This document shows positions 52,375 to 63,283 of a DNA stretch of 64,000 nucleotides, piece by piece. The notes beneath the pieces are model-generated. The model was not told the origin of the DNA, ran no database searches, and worked only from the letters and a program-made list of their open reading frames with translations. Positions within the stretch are counted from its first letter, which is position 1. Each line of letters starts with the position of its first letter. The DNA is from Pandoraea sputorum (GTDB lineage Bacteria > Pseudomonadota > Gammaproteobacteria > Burkholderiales > Burkholderiaceae). Location: the NCBI RefSeq assembly GCF_000814845.2, contig NZ_CP010431.2, forward strand, positions 3,782,001 to 3,846,000. Reading direction: 5' to 3'. The position numbers and the translations under genes are program-made.

Positions 52375-54080
52375 ACGCTCCCGACGCATTTACCCTTCCG
52401 CCGACGGCCACGCGTGCAGCACAACTGCGCGCCATGCTGCTCAGCAATCAGCTCGAATTCCTGATGGAAGCCCACAACGGCATTTCCGCGCGTATCGTGC
52501 GCGAAGCCGGATTCAAGGGCATCTGGGCGTCCGGTCTGACCATTTCGGCGCAGTTCGGCGTTCGCGACAACAACGAAGCCAGCTGGACGCAGGTTGTCGA
52601 CAACCTCGAATTCATGGCAGACGCCAGCGATCTGCCGATCCTGCTCGACGGCGACACCGGTTACGGCAACTTCAACAACATGCGACGTCTCGTGCGCAAG
52701 CTCGAACAGCGTGGCATCGCTGGCGTGTGCATCGAAGACAAGGTCTTCCCGAAGACCAACAGCTTCATCGGCGGCGAACGTCAGCCGCTGGCCGACATCG
52801 ACGAGTTCTGCGGCAAGATCAAGGCCGGTAAGGACTCGCAGGCCGACGACGATTTCTCCATCGTGGCGCGGGTCGAAGCGCTGATTGCAGGCTGGGGCAT
52901 GGAAGAGGCCCTGCGTCGTGCCGAGGCCTACCATCAGGCCGGGGCGGACGCCATCCTGATCCACAGCAAGCTCAAGCGCGCCGATGAAATCGTGCAATTC
53001 GCGCGTGAGTGGGGCAACCGCTGCCCGCTGGTGATCGTGCCGACGAAGTACTACAGCACGCCGACCGACGTGTTCCGCGAAGCCGGGATCAGCCTCGTGA
53101 TCTGGGCGAACCATCTGCTGCGCGCCGCGACCTCGGCCATGCAGTCGGTGGCCGCTGAGATTCACCGCAACGAAACGCTCATCAACGTCGAAGACCGCGT
53201 GGCCACCGTGGACGAGATTTTCCGTCTGCAAGACGCCGACGAGTACACACAGGCCGAAGACCGCTACCTGTCCGCCGCCAATGCACCGCGCTCGGCCATC
53301 GTGCTGGCCGCCAGCCGCGGCAAGAACCTGGAAAGCGTGACGACCGACCGTCCGAAGGTCATGCTGCCAGTCGCGGGCAAGCCGCTGCTGCGCTGGCTGG
53401 TCGACGGCTTCAAGAAGCAGAACGTGAACGACATTACGGTCGTGGGCGGCTATCGTGCCGACGCGATCGACACCGCCGGGATCACGCTCGCCGTCAACGA
53501 ACGTCACGCCGAGACGGGCGAACTGGCTTCGCTCGCCCGCGTTGCCAACGCCTTCACGCAAGACACCGTGGTGTCATACGGCGACCTGCTGTTCCGCAGC
53601 TACATCGTGCGCGATCTGGTCGAGAGCGCTGCGGACTTCACCGTCGTGGTCGACTCCACGGCGGCGGCCACTGCCAACGCGGCTAACGCCAGCGTGCGCG
53701 ACTTCGCGTATTGCTCGGCAGGTGACGACCGTGGCCTGTTCGGTCAGCAAGTGCTGCTCGAAAAGATCAGCGGCGACGCCTCGGACGCGGGCCGCACGCC
53801 CAACGGCCGCTGGATCGGTCTGCTCGGTGTGCGTGGCGACGAAGGCCGCGCGCAACTCCAACGCGTTTTCGCCGCGCTTCAGACGCGCGCCGATTTCGAC
53901 CAGCTCGGCATGCCCGAACTAATCAATGCGCTGGCCGCCGATGGCGCCAAGATCGAGGTGCAATACGTGCACGGCCACTGGCGCGGTGTGAACGACATGG
54001 AAGAATTCCGCCGCGCGGCCGATTTCGCCCATGGTCAGACGCCGTTCAGCGGCACCGCTCCGGAGACGCAAGGTGATTGA
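52371..54080 (+). CDS. pepM: Phosphoenolpyruvate mutase fused to a nucleotidyltransferase-like domain
   Basis: 569 residues. Residues 1-300 are PEP mutase: [30 protein letters not shown] (metal Asp 93 and 95) and the diagnostic E122-D-K-x5-N-S motif ([12 protein letters not shown]). Residues about 306-550 are a nucleotidyltransferase fold ([40 protein letters not shown]) whose glycine-rich loop reads AASRGKNL instead of the canonical AAGxGxRL, so catalysis may be impaired or altered. PEP mutase forms the C-P bond by turning phosphoenolpyruvate into phosphonopyruvate. The operon also has a stand-alone nucleotidyltransferase with an intact loop. Confidence 0.95.
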   Translation: MNAPDAFTLPPTATRAAQLRAMLLSNQLEFLMEAHNGISARIVREAGFKGIWASGLTISAQFGVRDNNEASWTQVVDNLEFMADASDLPILLDGDTGYGNFNNMRRLVRKLEQRGIAGVCIEDKVFPKTNSFIGGERQPLADIDEFCGKIKAGKDSQADDDFSIVARVEALIAGWGMEEALRRAEAYHQAGADAILIHSKLKRADEIVQFAREWGNRCPLVIVPTKYYSTPTDVFREAGISLVIWANHLLRAATSAMQSVAAEIHRNETLINVEDRVATVDEIFRLQDADEYTQAEDRYLSAANAPRSAIVLAASRGKNLESVTTDRPKVMLPVAGKPLLRWLVDGFKKQNVNDITVVGGYRADAIDTAGITLAVNERHAETGELASLARVANAFTQDTVVSYGDLLFRSYIVRDLVESAADFTVVVDSTAAATANAANASVRDFAYCSAGDDRGLFGQQVLLEKISGDASDAGRTPNGRWIGLLGVRGDEGRAQLQRVFAALQTRADFDQLGMPELINALAADGAKIEVQYVHGHWRGVNDMEEFRRAADFAHGQTPFSGTAPETQGD

Positions 54081-55260
54081 GGCAGGTCAGTTCGTCGAAG
54101 CCGCGCGCAAGCACGGCTTCACCTGGTACACCGGTGTGCCGTGTTCGTTCCTCACGCCGTTCATCAATTACGTGCTGCAAGACCCGACGCTGCACTACCT
54201 GTCGGCGGCCAACGAGGGCGACGCGGTCGCCATCGCAGCAGGCGCGACGCTCGGTGAAGGCCGTGGCGCGCGCTCGGTCACGATGATGCAGAACTCGGGC
54301 CTCGGCAACGCCGTCAGCCCGCTCACGTCGCTCACCTGGACGTTCCGCCTGCCACAGTTGCTGATCGTGACGTGGCGCGGCCAACCGGGCATTACCGATG
54401 AGCCGCAACACGCGCTCATGGGCCCGATCACGCCGGCCATGCTCGACCTGATGGAAGTGCCCTGGGAGTTGTTCCCGACCGAGCCCGATGCGATTGCACC
54501 GGCGCTGGAGCGCGCGGTGCGTCATATGGACGAGACCGGCCGCCCCTATGCGCTGGTGATGCAAAAGGGCAGCGTGGCGCCGTTCCCGCTGCAACCGTCG
54601 GAGCGTCCCGCACGTCCGGCACAACCGGCACCGGTGTCGGTCATGCGCGGTGTTGCGCCGTCGGACATGCCGACGCGTCGCGACGCCCTCGCCCGCGTCA
54701 TCGCACACACGCCGCTCGAAGGCACCGTCGTGCTGGCATCGACCGGCTTCTGCGGGCGCGAACTCTACGCCCTCGACGACCGTGCCAACCAGCTCTATAT
54801 GGTCGGCTCGATGGGATGTGTGACGACGCTGGCGCTGGGTCTCGCGCTCGCGCGGCCGGACCTGCGCGTGGTCGCGCTCGACGGCGACGGTGCGGCACTC
54901 ATGCGCATGGGCGCATTTGCGACACTGGGCGCTTACGGCCCGTCGAACCTTATCCATCTGCTGCTCGATAACGCCTCGCACGACTCGACCGGCGCACAGG
55001 CGACGGTCTCGCCGACGGTGTCGTTCGCCGGTGTCGCCGCGGCCAGCGGCTACGCGCTGGCGCTCGAGGGCGATACGCTCGACGTCATCGAGCAGTTGTT
55101 CGACGGTCGTAGCCATAGCCTGAACGACGGCCCGCGCTTCGCATGTCTGACGACGCGCCCTGGCACGCCGGACGGCCTGCCGCGTCCGAAGGTGACGCCG
55201 GAAGCCGTGAAGTCGCGACTGATGGACCATATTGCACAACGCGCACAGGCTTCGGCCTGA
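54073..55260 (+). CDS. aepY: Phosphonopyruvate decarboxylase
   Basis: 395 residues from a GTG start (54073) that overlaps the pepM stop by 8 bp, with GGAG upstream; the alternative at 54031 lies deeper in pepM. It is thiamine-diphosphate dependent. Typical features are the N-terminal [15 protein letters not shown], catalytic-region Glu in [26 protein letters not shown] and the cofactor motif [18 protein letters not shown] with [11 protein letters not shown]. It decarboxylates phosphonopyruvate to phosphonoacetaldehyde, the irreversible step that pulls PEP mutase forward. Confidence 0.95.
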   Translation: MIEAGQFVEAARKHGFTWYTGVPCSFLTPFINYVLQDPTLHYLSAANEGDAVAIAAGATLGEGRGARSVTMMQNSGLGNAVSPLTSLTWTFRLPQLLIVTWRGQPGITDEPQHALMGPITPAMLDLMEVPWELFPTEPDAIAPALERAVRHMDETGRPYALVMQKGSVAPFPLQPSERPARPAQPAPVSVMRGVAPSDMPTRRDALARVIAHTPLEGTVVLASTGFCGRELYALDDRANQLYMVGSMGCVTTLALGLALARPDLRVVALDGDGAALMRMGAFATLGAYGPSNLIHLLLDNASHDSTGAQATVSPTVSFAGVAAASGYALALEGDTLDVIEQLFDGRSHSLNDGPRFACLTTRPGTPDGLPRPKVTPEAVKSRLMDHIAQRAQASA

Positions 55261-55299
55261 GCGATCCCCCTTTACGATATCTGCCGAGGAAGCTTCGCC

Positions 55300-56373
55300 A
55301 TGCTGTTACTGAATCCGGGCCCCGTTACCCTGACCGAGCGTGTTCGCAAGAGTCTGCTGCAACCCGATCTGTGCCACCGCGAGCCTGAATTCTTCGACTT
55401 GCAGGACGAAGCCCGCGCACGTCTGACGGCCGTCTACGGCCTCGACCCGGCCGAGTGGACGCCGGTGCTGATGACCGGTTCGGGCACGGCGGCCGTCGAG
55501 AGCATGACGGCTGGCCTCGTGCCGGAAGGCGGCCGCCTGCTGATCGTCGAGAACGGCGTGTATGGCGAGCGCATCTCGCAGATCGCGAAGCAATATCGCA
55601 TCGATCACGACGTCATCCATTTCGAATGGATGCAAGCGCCGGAGCTGGCGCAGATCGTCGCCAAGCTGGACGCCGCAGGCGAGCGTCCGTACACGAATGT
55701 CGCGATCATTCACCACGAGACGACCACCGGCCGTCTGAACGATCTGACGGGCATCTCGCGTGTGTGCCGTGAGCGCGGTATCGACCTGCTGGTCGACGGC
55801 GTGAGCAGCTTCGCTGCCGAAGCCATCGACTTCAACGACTCCGCCATCGTCGCCGTCGCCGCGACCGCGAACAAGTGCGTGCACGGCGTGCCGGGCGTGT
55901 CGTTCGTGCTCGTGCGCAAGGCAGCCCTCGCGAAGGCGTTCGCCCGCACCTACTATCTGGATATCGCGCGCCTCGCCAAGCTGCAGGCCGAGCGCAATAC
56001 GCCGTTCACGCCGTCCGTGCAGGCTTACTACGCGCTCGTCGAAGCCCTGCGCGAACTGGACGATGCGGGCGGTTGGAAAAAGCGTCACGCGCACTACGGC
56101 GCACTCGCCGAGCAAGCGCGCGCCGGTCTGGCCGCGCTGGGGATCGACAGCGTGCTGCCTCCGGGCGAATCGTCGGTAGTGCTGCGCGCCTACAAGCTGC
56201 CAGCTGGCGTCGACTATCCGCGTCTGCACGACTGGCTCAAAGCCGACGGCTTCGTCATTTACGCCGGTCAGGGCGGTCTGTCGAAGGAACTGTTCCGTAT
56301 CTCGACGATGGGCAACCTCACGGCTGCCGACATCGATCGCCTGCTGGCCTCCTTCGCCCGACTGGTGAAGTAA
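55300..56373 (+). CDS. phnW: 2-aminoethylphosphonate:pyruvate transaminase
   Basis: 357 residues, class V aminotransferase. It starts LLLNPGPVTLTERVRKSLL, has MTGSGTAAVESM, HHETTTGRLND, LLVDGVSSFAAEAIDF and the PLP lysine K192 in ATANKCVHGVPG, all as in PhnW. In catabolism the enzyme consumes 2-aminoethylphosphonate. Beside PEP mutase and the decarboxylase it must run in the biosynthetic direction, aminating phosphonoacetaldehyde. Ribosome site GAGGAAG precedes ATG 55300. Confidence 0.95.
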   Translation: MLLLNPGPVTLTERVRKSLLQPDLCHREPEFFDLQDEARARLTAVYGLDPAEWTPVLMTGSGTAAVESMTAGLVPEGGRLLIVENGVYGERISQIAKQYRIDHDVIHFEWMQAPELAQIVAKLDAAGERPYTNVAIIHHETTTGRLNDLTGISRVCRERGIDLLVDGVSSFAAEAIDFNDSAIVAVAATANKCVHGVPGVSFVLVRKAALAKAFARTYYLDIARLAKLQAERNTPFTPSVQAYYALVEALRELDDAGGWKKRHAHYGALAEQARAGLAALGIDSVLPPGESSVVLRAYKLPAGVDYPRLHDWLKADGFVIYAGQGGLSKELFRISTMGNLTAADIDRLLASFARLVK

Positions 56374-56394
56374 GCCGGGGACGGACGTTCAGCC

Positions 56395-58299
56395 ATGACA
56401 GACCTGCTAGCCAGCCTCCGCTCCCCTGCCGAACTGCGCGCGCTCTCGCGCCCCGAATTGCGCCGCGTGGCCGACGAACTGCGCGCCTGCGTGCTCGAGA
56501 ACGTCTCGCGCACCGGCGGGCACCTGTCGTCGAATCTGGGCACCGTCGAGCTGACGATCGCCCTGCACTATGTCTTCGATACGCCGAACGACCGGATCGT
56601 GTGGGACGTGGGTCATCAGACCTACCCGCACAAGATCCTGACGGGTCGACGCGAAGCCATGCCGACGCTGCGTCAGTGGCAAGGGCTGTCGGGCTTTCCG
56701 AAGCGCGACGAATCGCCGTACGACACGTTCGGTACGGCGCATTCGAGCACGTCGATTTCGGCAGCGCTGGGCATGGCGCTGGCCAGCAAGGTCAAGGGTG
56801 AAAAGCGTCACGCCATTGCCGTGATTGGCGATGGCGCGATGACTGCGGGCGAAGCGTTCGAAGCGCTGAACAATGCCGGTGTGTACGACGATCTGCCGTT
56901 TCTCGTCGTGCTCAACGACAACGATATGTCGATCTCGCCGCCGGTCGGCGCGCTCAATCAGTACCTCACGCGCCTGATGTCCGGTCAGTTTTACTCGGCG
57001 GGTAAGGAAAGCGTGCGCAATCTGCTGCGCAACGCGCCCGCGCCGATGCGCGAACTCGCTCACAAGCTCGAAGAACACGCCAAGGCCATCGTCTCGCCCA
57101 CAGGCACGATGTTCGAGGAATTCGGCTTCAACTATCTCGGTCCCATCGACGGCCACGATCTCGACGCGCTGATCCCGGCGCTCGAGAACATCAAGGCGCT
57201 CAAGGGGCCGCAGTTCCTGCATGTGGTCACACGCAAAGGCCGTGGCTACAAGCTGGCCGAAGCCGATCCCGTGCTGTACCACGGGCCGGGCAAGTTCAAT
57301 CCGAGCGAAGGCATTCGTCCGGCCGCACCGGGCACCGTTTCGGCCAAAACCTACACGCAGGTGTTCGGGGAATGGCTGTGCGATGCGGCAGCGGCAGACA
57401 AGCGCGTTGTCGGCGTGACGCCAGCCATGCGCGAAGGCTCCGGTCTTGTCGAATTCGAGAAGCGTTTTCCGGACCGCTATTACGACGTCGGCATTGCCGA
57501 GCAGCACGCCGTCACGTTTGCGGGCGGGCTGGCGACGGAAGGTCTGCGGCCGGTCGTCGCGATCTACTCGACGTTCCTGCAACGCGGCTACGACCAGTTG
57601 ATTCATGACGTCGCCTTGCAAAATCTGCCGGTCCTCTTCGCTATCGACCGTGGCGGTCTGGTGGGTGCGGACGGTGCGACCCACGCGGGTGCGTACGACA
57701 TCGCCTATCTGCGCTGCATCCCGAATATGGTGGTAATGGCCCCGGCCGACGAGAACGAATGCCGTCAGATGTTGCAGACGGCACTTGGCATCGATGGGCC
57801 GAGCGCGGTGCGCTATCCGCGCGGCACCGGCCCCGGCGTGAAGACCGAAGCGGGTTTGTCGACGCTGCCGGTCGGCCGTGCGCAGGTGCGCCGTCAGAGC
57901 GCCGCCCCCGCAGGCAAGCGTGTTGCGATCCTGGCCTTCGGGTCGATGGTCGCGTTGGCCGAAAACGTGGCGCAAGCCTTCGACGCCAGCGTGGTCAACA
58001 TGCGCTTTGTCAAACCGCTGGACGAAGCGACGGTACTGGAGATGGCGCGAACGCACGACCTCGTGGTGACGCTCGAAGAAGCTGCGGTGATGGGCGGTGC
58101 AGGCACGGCCTGCGTGGAAGCACTCAATGCCAACGGCGTGTTGGTGCCTGTGCTTCAACTGGGTCTGCCCGACACGTACATCGATCAGGGCACGCCCGCG
58201 CAGCAACTGGCCTCCGTTGGCCTCGATGTGCCGGGCATCACGGCCTCGATTCGTCGCGCGATGGCTGAGCGTCTCGGTGGGTCGGTCGAGGCGGTGTAG
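56395..58299 (+). CDS. dxs: 1-deoxy-D-xylulose-5-phosphate synthase
   Basis: 634 residues, normal Dxs length. Cofactor motif [18 protein letters not shown] is at about 144-161, and the N-terminal [20 protein letters not shown] and [15 protein letters not shown] and central [18 protein letters not shown] are intact. It makes deoxyxylulose phosphate from pyruvate and glyceraldehyde 3-phosphate, the first step of the MEP route to isoprenoids and hence hopanoids. It lies 21 bp after phnW as last gene of the phosphonate operon, tying isoprenoid supply to phosphonate synthesis. Confidence 0.97.
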   Translation: MTDLLASLRSPAELRALSRPELRRVADELRACVLENVSRTGGHLSSNLGTVELTIALHYVFDTPNDRIVWDVGHQTYPHKILTGRREAMPTLRQWQGLSGFPKRDESPYDTFGTAHSSTSISAALGMALASKVKGEKRHAIAVIGDGAMTAGEAFEALNNAGVYDDLPFLVVLNDNDMSISPPVGALNQYLTRLMSGQFYSAGKESVRNLLRNAPAPMRELAHKLEEHAKAIVSPTGTMFEEFGFNYLGPIDGHDLDALIPALENIKALKGPQFLHVVTRKGRGYKLAEADPVLYHGPGKFNPSEGIRPAAPGTVSAKTYTQVFGEWLCDAAAADKRVVGVTPAMREGSGLVEFEKRFPDRYYDVGIAEQHAVTFAGGLATEGLRPVVAIYSTFLQRGYDQLIHDVALQNLPVLFAIDRGGLVGADGATHAGAYDIAYLRCIPNMVVMAPADENECRQMLQTALGIDGPSAVRYPRGTGPGVKTEAGLSTLPVGRAQVRRQSAAPAGKRVAILAFGSMVALAENVAQAFDASVVNMRFVKPLDEATVLEMARTHDLVVTLEEAAVMGGAGTACVEALNANGVLVPVLQLGLPDTYIDQGTPAQQLASVGLDVPGITASIRRAMAERLGGSVEAV

Positions 58300-58360
58300 T
58301 GCGCATTTGACGGCGTACACGAGCATCCACCGCTCAATCGTCGCACCTGAGACACTAAGA

Positions 58361-58387
58361 AAAACGGCACCTTTCGGTGCCGTTTCT
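58361..58387. terminator. Bidirectional intrinsic terminator between dxs and hpnN
   Basis: AAACGGCACC (58362-58371) pairs with GGTGCCGTTT (58376-58385) around loop TTTC. A T-rich tract follows on the minus strand (for hpnN) and a shorter one on the plus strand (for dxs). Confidence 0.8.
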
Positions 58388-58411
58388 CATTGTCTTTCAG
58401 CTGTCGCGTGG

Positions 58412-61048
58412 TCAGGGCTGCTTCGGCGGCACGGCTTTCTCGCGCGGCTTACCCATTAGCACCGGCTGGAAGAACACAGCGCCGATGAGCGTACACACCA
58501 GCGACAGCGCCAGCAGCTTGCCCATGCTCGACGTGCCCGGGTGGTGCGACAGCCAGAGGCTGCCGAACGCGATGCCCGTGGTCGCCGCAGACAGCACGAT
58601 TGCCTGCGTAAGACCGGACGCCAGCAAGCGGTACTGCCCGTGACGCCATGCGATCACGTAGTAGATCTTGAACGCCACACCGACCCCCAGCAGCAACGGC
58701 AGCGCAATGATGTTTGCAAAGTTCAGCGGCAACCCGATCAGCACCGTCACCTCGAGCGTGACCGCCGCCGAGACCAGCAGCGGGACCAGCGTGCGCAGCA
58801 CGTCACCGAAGCTGCGCAGCGCCAGCCACAGCAGCACCGTGATCGACAGCAGCGCCCACGCGCCTGCCTCGATAAACGCGCGAATGATCGTGTTGGCCGA
58901 ACGCAGAATCGAGATCGGGCCGCCGACGGCGTCCGGCGTCGTACGCAGCACGGCCTCGGTGAACTTGCGCAGCATCACGTCGTCGCTCGGGTCCGCGCCC
59001 TTCTCCACGCGCGGCGAGATGTTGACGAGAGCACGTCCGTCAGCAGCCACCCATTGGGACGCGATGTCCTTCGGCAGCGATTCACGCGTCACCAACTTCG
59101 GCTGCAGGGCATCGCGCAGTTGACCGAGCGCCAACTTCAGCGGGTCGGCAATCGCGCGATCCGCACGGTCACGCGTTGCCGGATCAGCCGCGGCAAGCTT
59201 GCGCATCGCCGCCGCCAGCCGCTGTGCTTCCTTCGCACCCTCGCCCGGGTAATCGAGTGCGGCGTCTTCCAACTGGCCTGCGGCCGTCTTGAGCGCCGAG
59301 ACGCGCGTGGCATCCGGCACAGCGGCCAGCGGCGTTTGCGTGAGCACCGGCAGCAGCGACTTCGCCGCCGTACCAATCATCGCCAGCTTGGCGGGCTGGT
59401 CGGACGGCAGGAACGTGGTGAGCGTTACCACGCGACCGATCTCCGGCACGGCGCGCAGCTTCGCGGCTTCGGCGTCGGCATCCGCGAGGTTCGGCGCGAG
59501 CAACTGCACATCGTTGACACCTGCTTCCGGAGAATTCGAAAGATCGATGAGCGTCGCCATCGACTCCGTATGCGGATCTTTCAGATGCAGCGGATTGAAG
59601 TCGAAATGCAGATGCGCGAGCAACGGCAATCCGGCAATGACCAGTGCGAGCGTGCCGTAAAGCAACGGCTTGCGGTGCTTCTCGGTGAAATCATCCACCG
59701 GCCCGAGGCTGCGGAACCCGGGCGGGCTCGGCTCGCCCTTGGGTTTGAACACGCTGATGAGCGCAGGCAGCAACGTAATCGCCGACGGGAAGGCAACGCA
59801 CAGAATGCCGACACCCGCGATCAGGCCCAGTTCGGACACGCCGCGATAGTCCGTCGGCAGGAACGAGAAGAAGCTTGCCGCCGTGGCCGCTGCGGCCAGC
59901 GTGAGCGGCATCGCAATCTGCTTGCCTGCGCCACTCAATGCGCCGCGCAGGACTTCGTCGCCCGATTTGCCTTCGTCGTGCTCCAGACGATGGCGCTCTT
60001 CCCGATAGCGCACGCCGAACTGAATGCCGAAGTCCACACCGATGCCGACGAACAGCACCGCGAACGCCACGGAAATCATGTTGAGCGCGCCGACCATCAT
60101 CAGACCGAGCGCAAACGTGACGGCCAGCCCGGCGAGCAAGGTGATGAAGACCGCGAGAATCATCTTGCCCGAGCGCACGGCCAGCCACAGCACCACGAGC
60201 ACGGCAAGCAGCGTGATGACGGCGTTCGGCCCTGCGTCCTGACGCACCGAAGCGAACTCTTCGTCCGACAGCGGACGCGGGCCGGTGAGACGCACCGTCG
60301 CGCCGTAGCGCTCGCCAAGCTTGAGGTCGGCGACGGCATCGCGAATACGCGTGGCCGCGTTGGCCCCCGCTTCGAGCGCGCCGTAATCCAGTACCGGCTG
60401 CACCTGCACGTAGCTGCGTGCGACGGTATCGGGCGCGACCAGCGCGCGCCATGACATGGCGGCCGGACGATTGGCGAGCACGGCCTCCGAGGCGTCTGCC
60501 GCGTTGCCCAGCAGGCGCGACATATCGGAAAGCTTCACCTGACCGGTCAGCAACGGCGTCTGCAACGTCACCGACAGCAGGTTCGACAGACCGGCAAGGC
60601 TAGGATCCTGCGCAAGACGGTTGAGTAACGGTTTGGCGTCTTCAAGCTTGCCGGTGAGCGACTTGACGTCGTCCGTCGACGCGAACAGCAAAGCATTGTG
60701 CGCGAAGAAGTCGCCCGCGCCGGGACGACTCACCGCGCGGAACACGTCCGTCTCGCTTTCCAGCTTGGCCGCCAATTCGGCCGCAGCCTTGTCGGCGAAC
60801 TCGGCGGCGGGTGCCTGCACGACGGCCAGCGTCAGATCGGTCTTCTGCGGGAACGCGCGGTCGATTTCACGACCGCGTTCGGCGGCCGGGGTATTCAGAT
60901 CGATCAGGCTGGAGACGTCGGTGTTGATCGCGAAATGCTTGGCGACGTACACGCAACTGGCCACCACGAGCAGCAGCGAAGCGAAGATGACCGGGTACGC
61001 GTGCTTCGCCGAAAAACGGACGATGCGCACGACGAGCGAAGTCAGCAT
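58412..61048 (-). CDS. hpnN: Hopanoid transporter of the RND/MMPL superfamily
   Basis: 878 residues with two clusters of hydrophobic helices, each followed by a large periplasmic loop. Recognisable pieces are [48 protein letters not shown] (RND helix 4 pattern), [27 protein letters not shown] and the C-terminal [23 protein letters not shown]. HpnN moves hopanoids to the outer membrane. It lies next to dxs and ispH and is divergent from the MlaC-like hpnM gene. Start ATG 61048 was chosen over 61156 because the extension lacks family similarity. Confidence 0.92.
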   Translation of the reverse strand: MLTSLVVRIVRFSAKHAYPVIFASLLLVVASCVYVAKHFAINTDVSSLIDLNTPAAERGREIDRAFPQKTDLTLAVVQAPAAEFADKAAAELAAKLESETDVFRAVSRPGAGDFFAHNALLFASTDDVKSLTGKLEDAKPLLNRLAQDPSLAGLSNLLSVTLQTPLLTGQVKLSDMSRLLGNAADASEAVLANRPAAMSWRALVAPDTVARSYVQVQPVLDYGALEAGANAATRIRDAVADLKLGERYGATVRLTGPRPLSDEEFASVRQDAGPNAVITLLAVLVVLWLAVRSGKMILAVFITLLAGLAVTFALGLMMVGALNMISVAFAVLFVGIGVDFGIQFGVRYREERHRLEHDEGKSGDEVLRGALSGAGKQIAMPLTLAAAATAASFFSFLPTDYRGVSELGLIAGVGILCVAFPSAITLLPALISVFKPKGEPSPPGFRSLGPVDDFTEKHRKPLLYGTLALVIAGLPLLAHLHFDFNPLHLKDPHTESMATLIDLSNSPEAGVNDVQLLAPNLADADAEAAKLRAVPEIGRVVTLTTFLPSDQPAKLAMIGTAAKSLLPVLTQTPLAAVPDATRVSALKTAAGQLEDAALDYPGEGAKEAQRLAAAMRKLAAADPATRDRADRAIADPLKLALGQLRDALQPKLVTRESLPKDIASQWVAADGRALVNISPRVEKGADPSDDVMLRKFTEAVLRTTPDAVGGPISILRSANTIIRAFIEAGAWALLSITVLLWLALRSFGDVLRTLVPLLVSAAVTLEVTVLIGLPLNFANIIALPLLLGVGVAFKIYYVIAWRHGQYRLLASGLTQAIVLSAATTGIAFGSLWLSHHPGTSSMGKLLALSLVCTLIGAVFFQPVLMGKPREKAVPPKQP

Positions 61049-61301
61049 GAAGCGGTTCCGGAAGAAAGTGGAAGTCTCACTGTGACGTCCCACGCATTGC
61101 CCGACGCCACCCAACACGTAACGAAAGGTTAAACATTGGCGGGAATCAGGAACCAATTGCGGAGAAGTTCCGTCGATCAGCCAGAGAATGCGCAGTGAAC
61201 AGTGAATTTACAAAATCGCAGCAGTATACAGGGGCCGCGTGTGCGTCACGTGCACTACACTACGGCCTACCCCCGAATCCAACCTATTCAGACAAGCTGG
61301 C

Positions 61302-61952
61302 ATGAATAAATTCCTGATGACGGTGGCTGCCGTCGCATTGAGCGGTATCGGCAGCGTAGCGACCGTATCCAGTGCCTGGGCGCAAGCAAGCGCCAATCCG
61401 AACGACATGGTGAAGACGGCCGTCGAGACGGTCGTCAAGGGCGTGAAGGCCGATCCGGCGGCGAAGACCGGTGACGTCACCGCCACGGCGCGCGTCGTCG
61501 CCCGCGACTTCCTGCCGTATGCCGACTTTCTGCGCACCACGCGCTTTGCCGTCGGCCCGAAGGCGTTCGACACCGCCACCCCCACCCAACAACAGCAGGT
61601 CTTCGAACAGTTCCAGCAACTGCTCGTGAACACCTTTGCGCTGCAACTCTCGCAAGTGCGCGGCAACGACCTGACGTTCAAGTTCGATCCGGCGAAACTC
61701 ACCGCGAACAGCAGTGACGTCGTGGTGGGCGCGACCGTCAGCGGCACGGGCGACAACCTGTCGGTCGCTTACCGTCTTACTAAGACCGACAAGGGCTGGA
61801 AGATCTACGACATCAACATGATGGGCGAAAACGTGGCCAACGCCTGGCTCATCCAGTTGTACCAGCCGCAGTTCAAGGCGCGCATCGCCCAAGGCGGCAT
61901 CGACAGCCTGATCGCCTACCTGCGCGAGAAGAACGAGCGTTTCGGCAAGTAA
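61302..61952 (+). CDS. hpnM: MlaC/Ttg2D-family periplasmic lipid carrier, HpnM
   Basis: 216 residues. A signal peptide (MNKFLMTVAAVALSGIGSVA, cleavage near AWAQA) is followed by an MlaC fold: VVARDFLPYADFLRTTRFAVGP, QQQQVFEQFQQLLVNTFALQLSQ, DKGWKIYDINMMGENVANAWLIQLYQPQF. MlaC proteins bind a phospholipid in the periplasm; HpnM homologues occur in hopanoid loci and are presumed to shuttle hopanoids or associated lipids. It shares a divergent promoter region (61049-61301) with hpnN. Confidence 0.87.
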   Translation: MNKFLMTVAAVALSGIGSVATVSSAWAQASANPNDMVKTAVETVVKGVKADPAAKTGDVTATARVVARDFLPYADFLRTTRFAVGPKAFDTATPTQQQQVFEQFQQLLVNTFALQLSQVRGNDLTFKFDPAKLTANSSDVVVGATVSGTGDNLSVAYRLTKTDKGWKIYDINMMGENVANAWLIQLYQPQFKARIAQGGIDSLIAYLREKNERFGK

Positions 61953-62300
61953 AATCAACGACTTAGAGAAGCCTTCGGCTTCCGGCCGTACGCATTGAAA
62001 TACCGTTCTCCGAAGTTTCCGGGGAATGGCGGCAGGATCGGCGCAGAACTCATCCAGATCAGCGCCGATTCGTCAACATTTATGCAACACTTGCCGACGC
62101 CTTCCTACCGGGGGTCGTCAGCAATATTTGGCGGCCGCGGTTACAATCGTCGCTTGTCAAACGACCGGACGGCGGTCCCCCCGCGGGTGCGTACGATTTG
62201 CCATCGAAACTGGCCTCGTACCCTCCATCGCGCCTTGATCCCAGGCGCATGGAAACCTGATAGAAACCGCCATCCCGGCCGACCTGAGCCGGAGAGCTGA
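61953..62300. other. Intergenic region upstream of ispH
   Basis: 348 bp. A weak GAAGCC-TTC-GGCTTC hairpin (61968-61982) follows hpnM. TACAAT occurs near 62145 (plus strand) and could be a -10 box of ispH. No gene is recognised. Confidence 0.4.
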
Positions 62301-63260
62301 ATGCAAGTCTTACTTGCCCAACCCCGCGGGTTTTGTGCGGGTGTCATACGTGCCATCGAGATCGTAGAACGTGCGCTGGAAAAATACGGTGCACCGGTCT
62401 ACGTTCGCCATGAGATCGTCCATAACAAACACGTGGTCGATTCGCTCAAGGCGAAGGGTGCGCGCTTTATCGCCGAGTTGTCCGAAGCCCCTGCGGGCGC
62501 TGTCACCATTTTCAGCGCCCATGGCGTCGCACGCGTCGTCGAGCAGGAAGCGGAGATTCGCGGCCTGAAGGTGCTCAATGCCACCTGCCCGCTCGTCACC
62601 AAGGTGCACATTCAAGGCAAGAACTACGTGTCTGCCGGCCGCGAAGTCATTCTGATCGGTCACGCCGGACACCCGGAAGTCGAGGGGACGATGGGCCAGA
62701 TCGACGGTCCGGTTCACCTCGTGCAGACCGAGGACGATGTCGATGCCCTGCCGCTCGCCATCGACACACCGGTCTCGTACGTGACGCAGACCACGCTGTC
62801 GGTCGACGAGACTCGCGGTATCATTGCTGCGCTGCAACGTCGCTTTACCAATATCGTCGGCCCGAACACCAAAGACATCTGCTACGCCACGCAAAATCGC
62901 CAGACCGCCGTGCGCGAGCTGTGCGAGCGTGTGGACGTGCTGCTCGTGGTCGGGGCGACGAATAGCTCGAACTCGAACCGCCTGCGCGAAATCGGCTCCG
63001 AAATGGGGCTGCCGAGCTATCTCGTGGCCGACGGCTCCGAGGTAAATCCGGAATGGGTGCGCGGCAAAGCCCGCATCGGTATTACCGCAGGGGCGTCCGC
63101 GCCCGAGCGCATGGTCGAAGACGTGATCGACGCGCTGCGTCGCATCGACACGGTCGAAGTGACTCTCATGGACGGCATCGAGGAAACTATCCAGTTCCGC
63201 TTGCCGTCGGAATTGACCAAAGACGAGCCGGTCGCCGCACGCCACGCGGTCGCTGGCTAA
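62301..63260 (+). CDS. ispH: 4-hydroxy-3-methylbut-2-enyl diphosphate reductase
   Basis: 319 residues. The three [4Fe-4S] cysteines are at C12 ([13 protein letters not shown]), C96 ([12 protein letters not shown]) and C194 ([14 protein letters not shown]). The catalytic Glu is E126 in [11 protein letters not shown], and SAHGVA supplies a substrate histidine. It makes isopentenyl and dimethylallyl diphosphate, the last step of the MEP route begun by Dxs. The next gene, hpnH, follows after 23 bp. Confidence 0.97.
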   Translation: MQVLLAQPRGFCAGVIRAIEIVERALEKYGAPVYVRHEIVHNKHVVDSLKAKGARFIAELSEAPAGAVTIFSAHGVARVVEQEAEIRGLKVLNATCPLVTKVHIQGKNYVSAGREVILIGHAGHPEVEGTMGQIDGPVHLVQTEDDVDALPLAIDTPVSYVTQTTLSVDETRGIIAALQRRFTNIVGPNTKDICYATQNRQTAVRELCERVDVLLVVGATNSSNSNRLREIGSEMGLPSYLVADGSEVNPEWVRGKARIGITAGASAPERMVEDVIDALRRIDTVEVTLMDGIEETIQFRLPSELTKDEPVAARHAVAG

Positions 63261-63283
63261 CGCTATACGAACAGGAGCCGAAC

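Noticed and set aside
49036..56373. Phosphonate antibiotic cluster
   Set aside because: No tailoring ligases, resistance genes or efflux pump; the CDP-alcohol transferase and HpnL point to a lipid product.
55300..56373. phnW as part of AEP catabolism
   Set aside because: No phosphonoacetaldehyde hydrolase (phnX) or dehydrogenase is present, whereas PEP mutase and phosphonopyruvate decarboxylase are, so the biosynthetic direction fits better.
56407..58326. Minus-strand 639-codon frame opposite dxs
   Set aside because: Mirror frame of a clear dxs gene, with His/Arg/Gln-rich translation typical of antisense shadows.
58541..60454. Plus-strand 637-codon frame opposite hpnN
   Set aside because: Antisense shadow of hpnN; low-complexity Arg/Gln/His composition.
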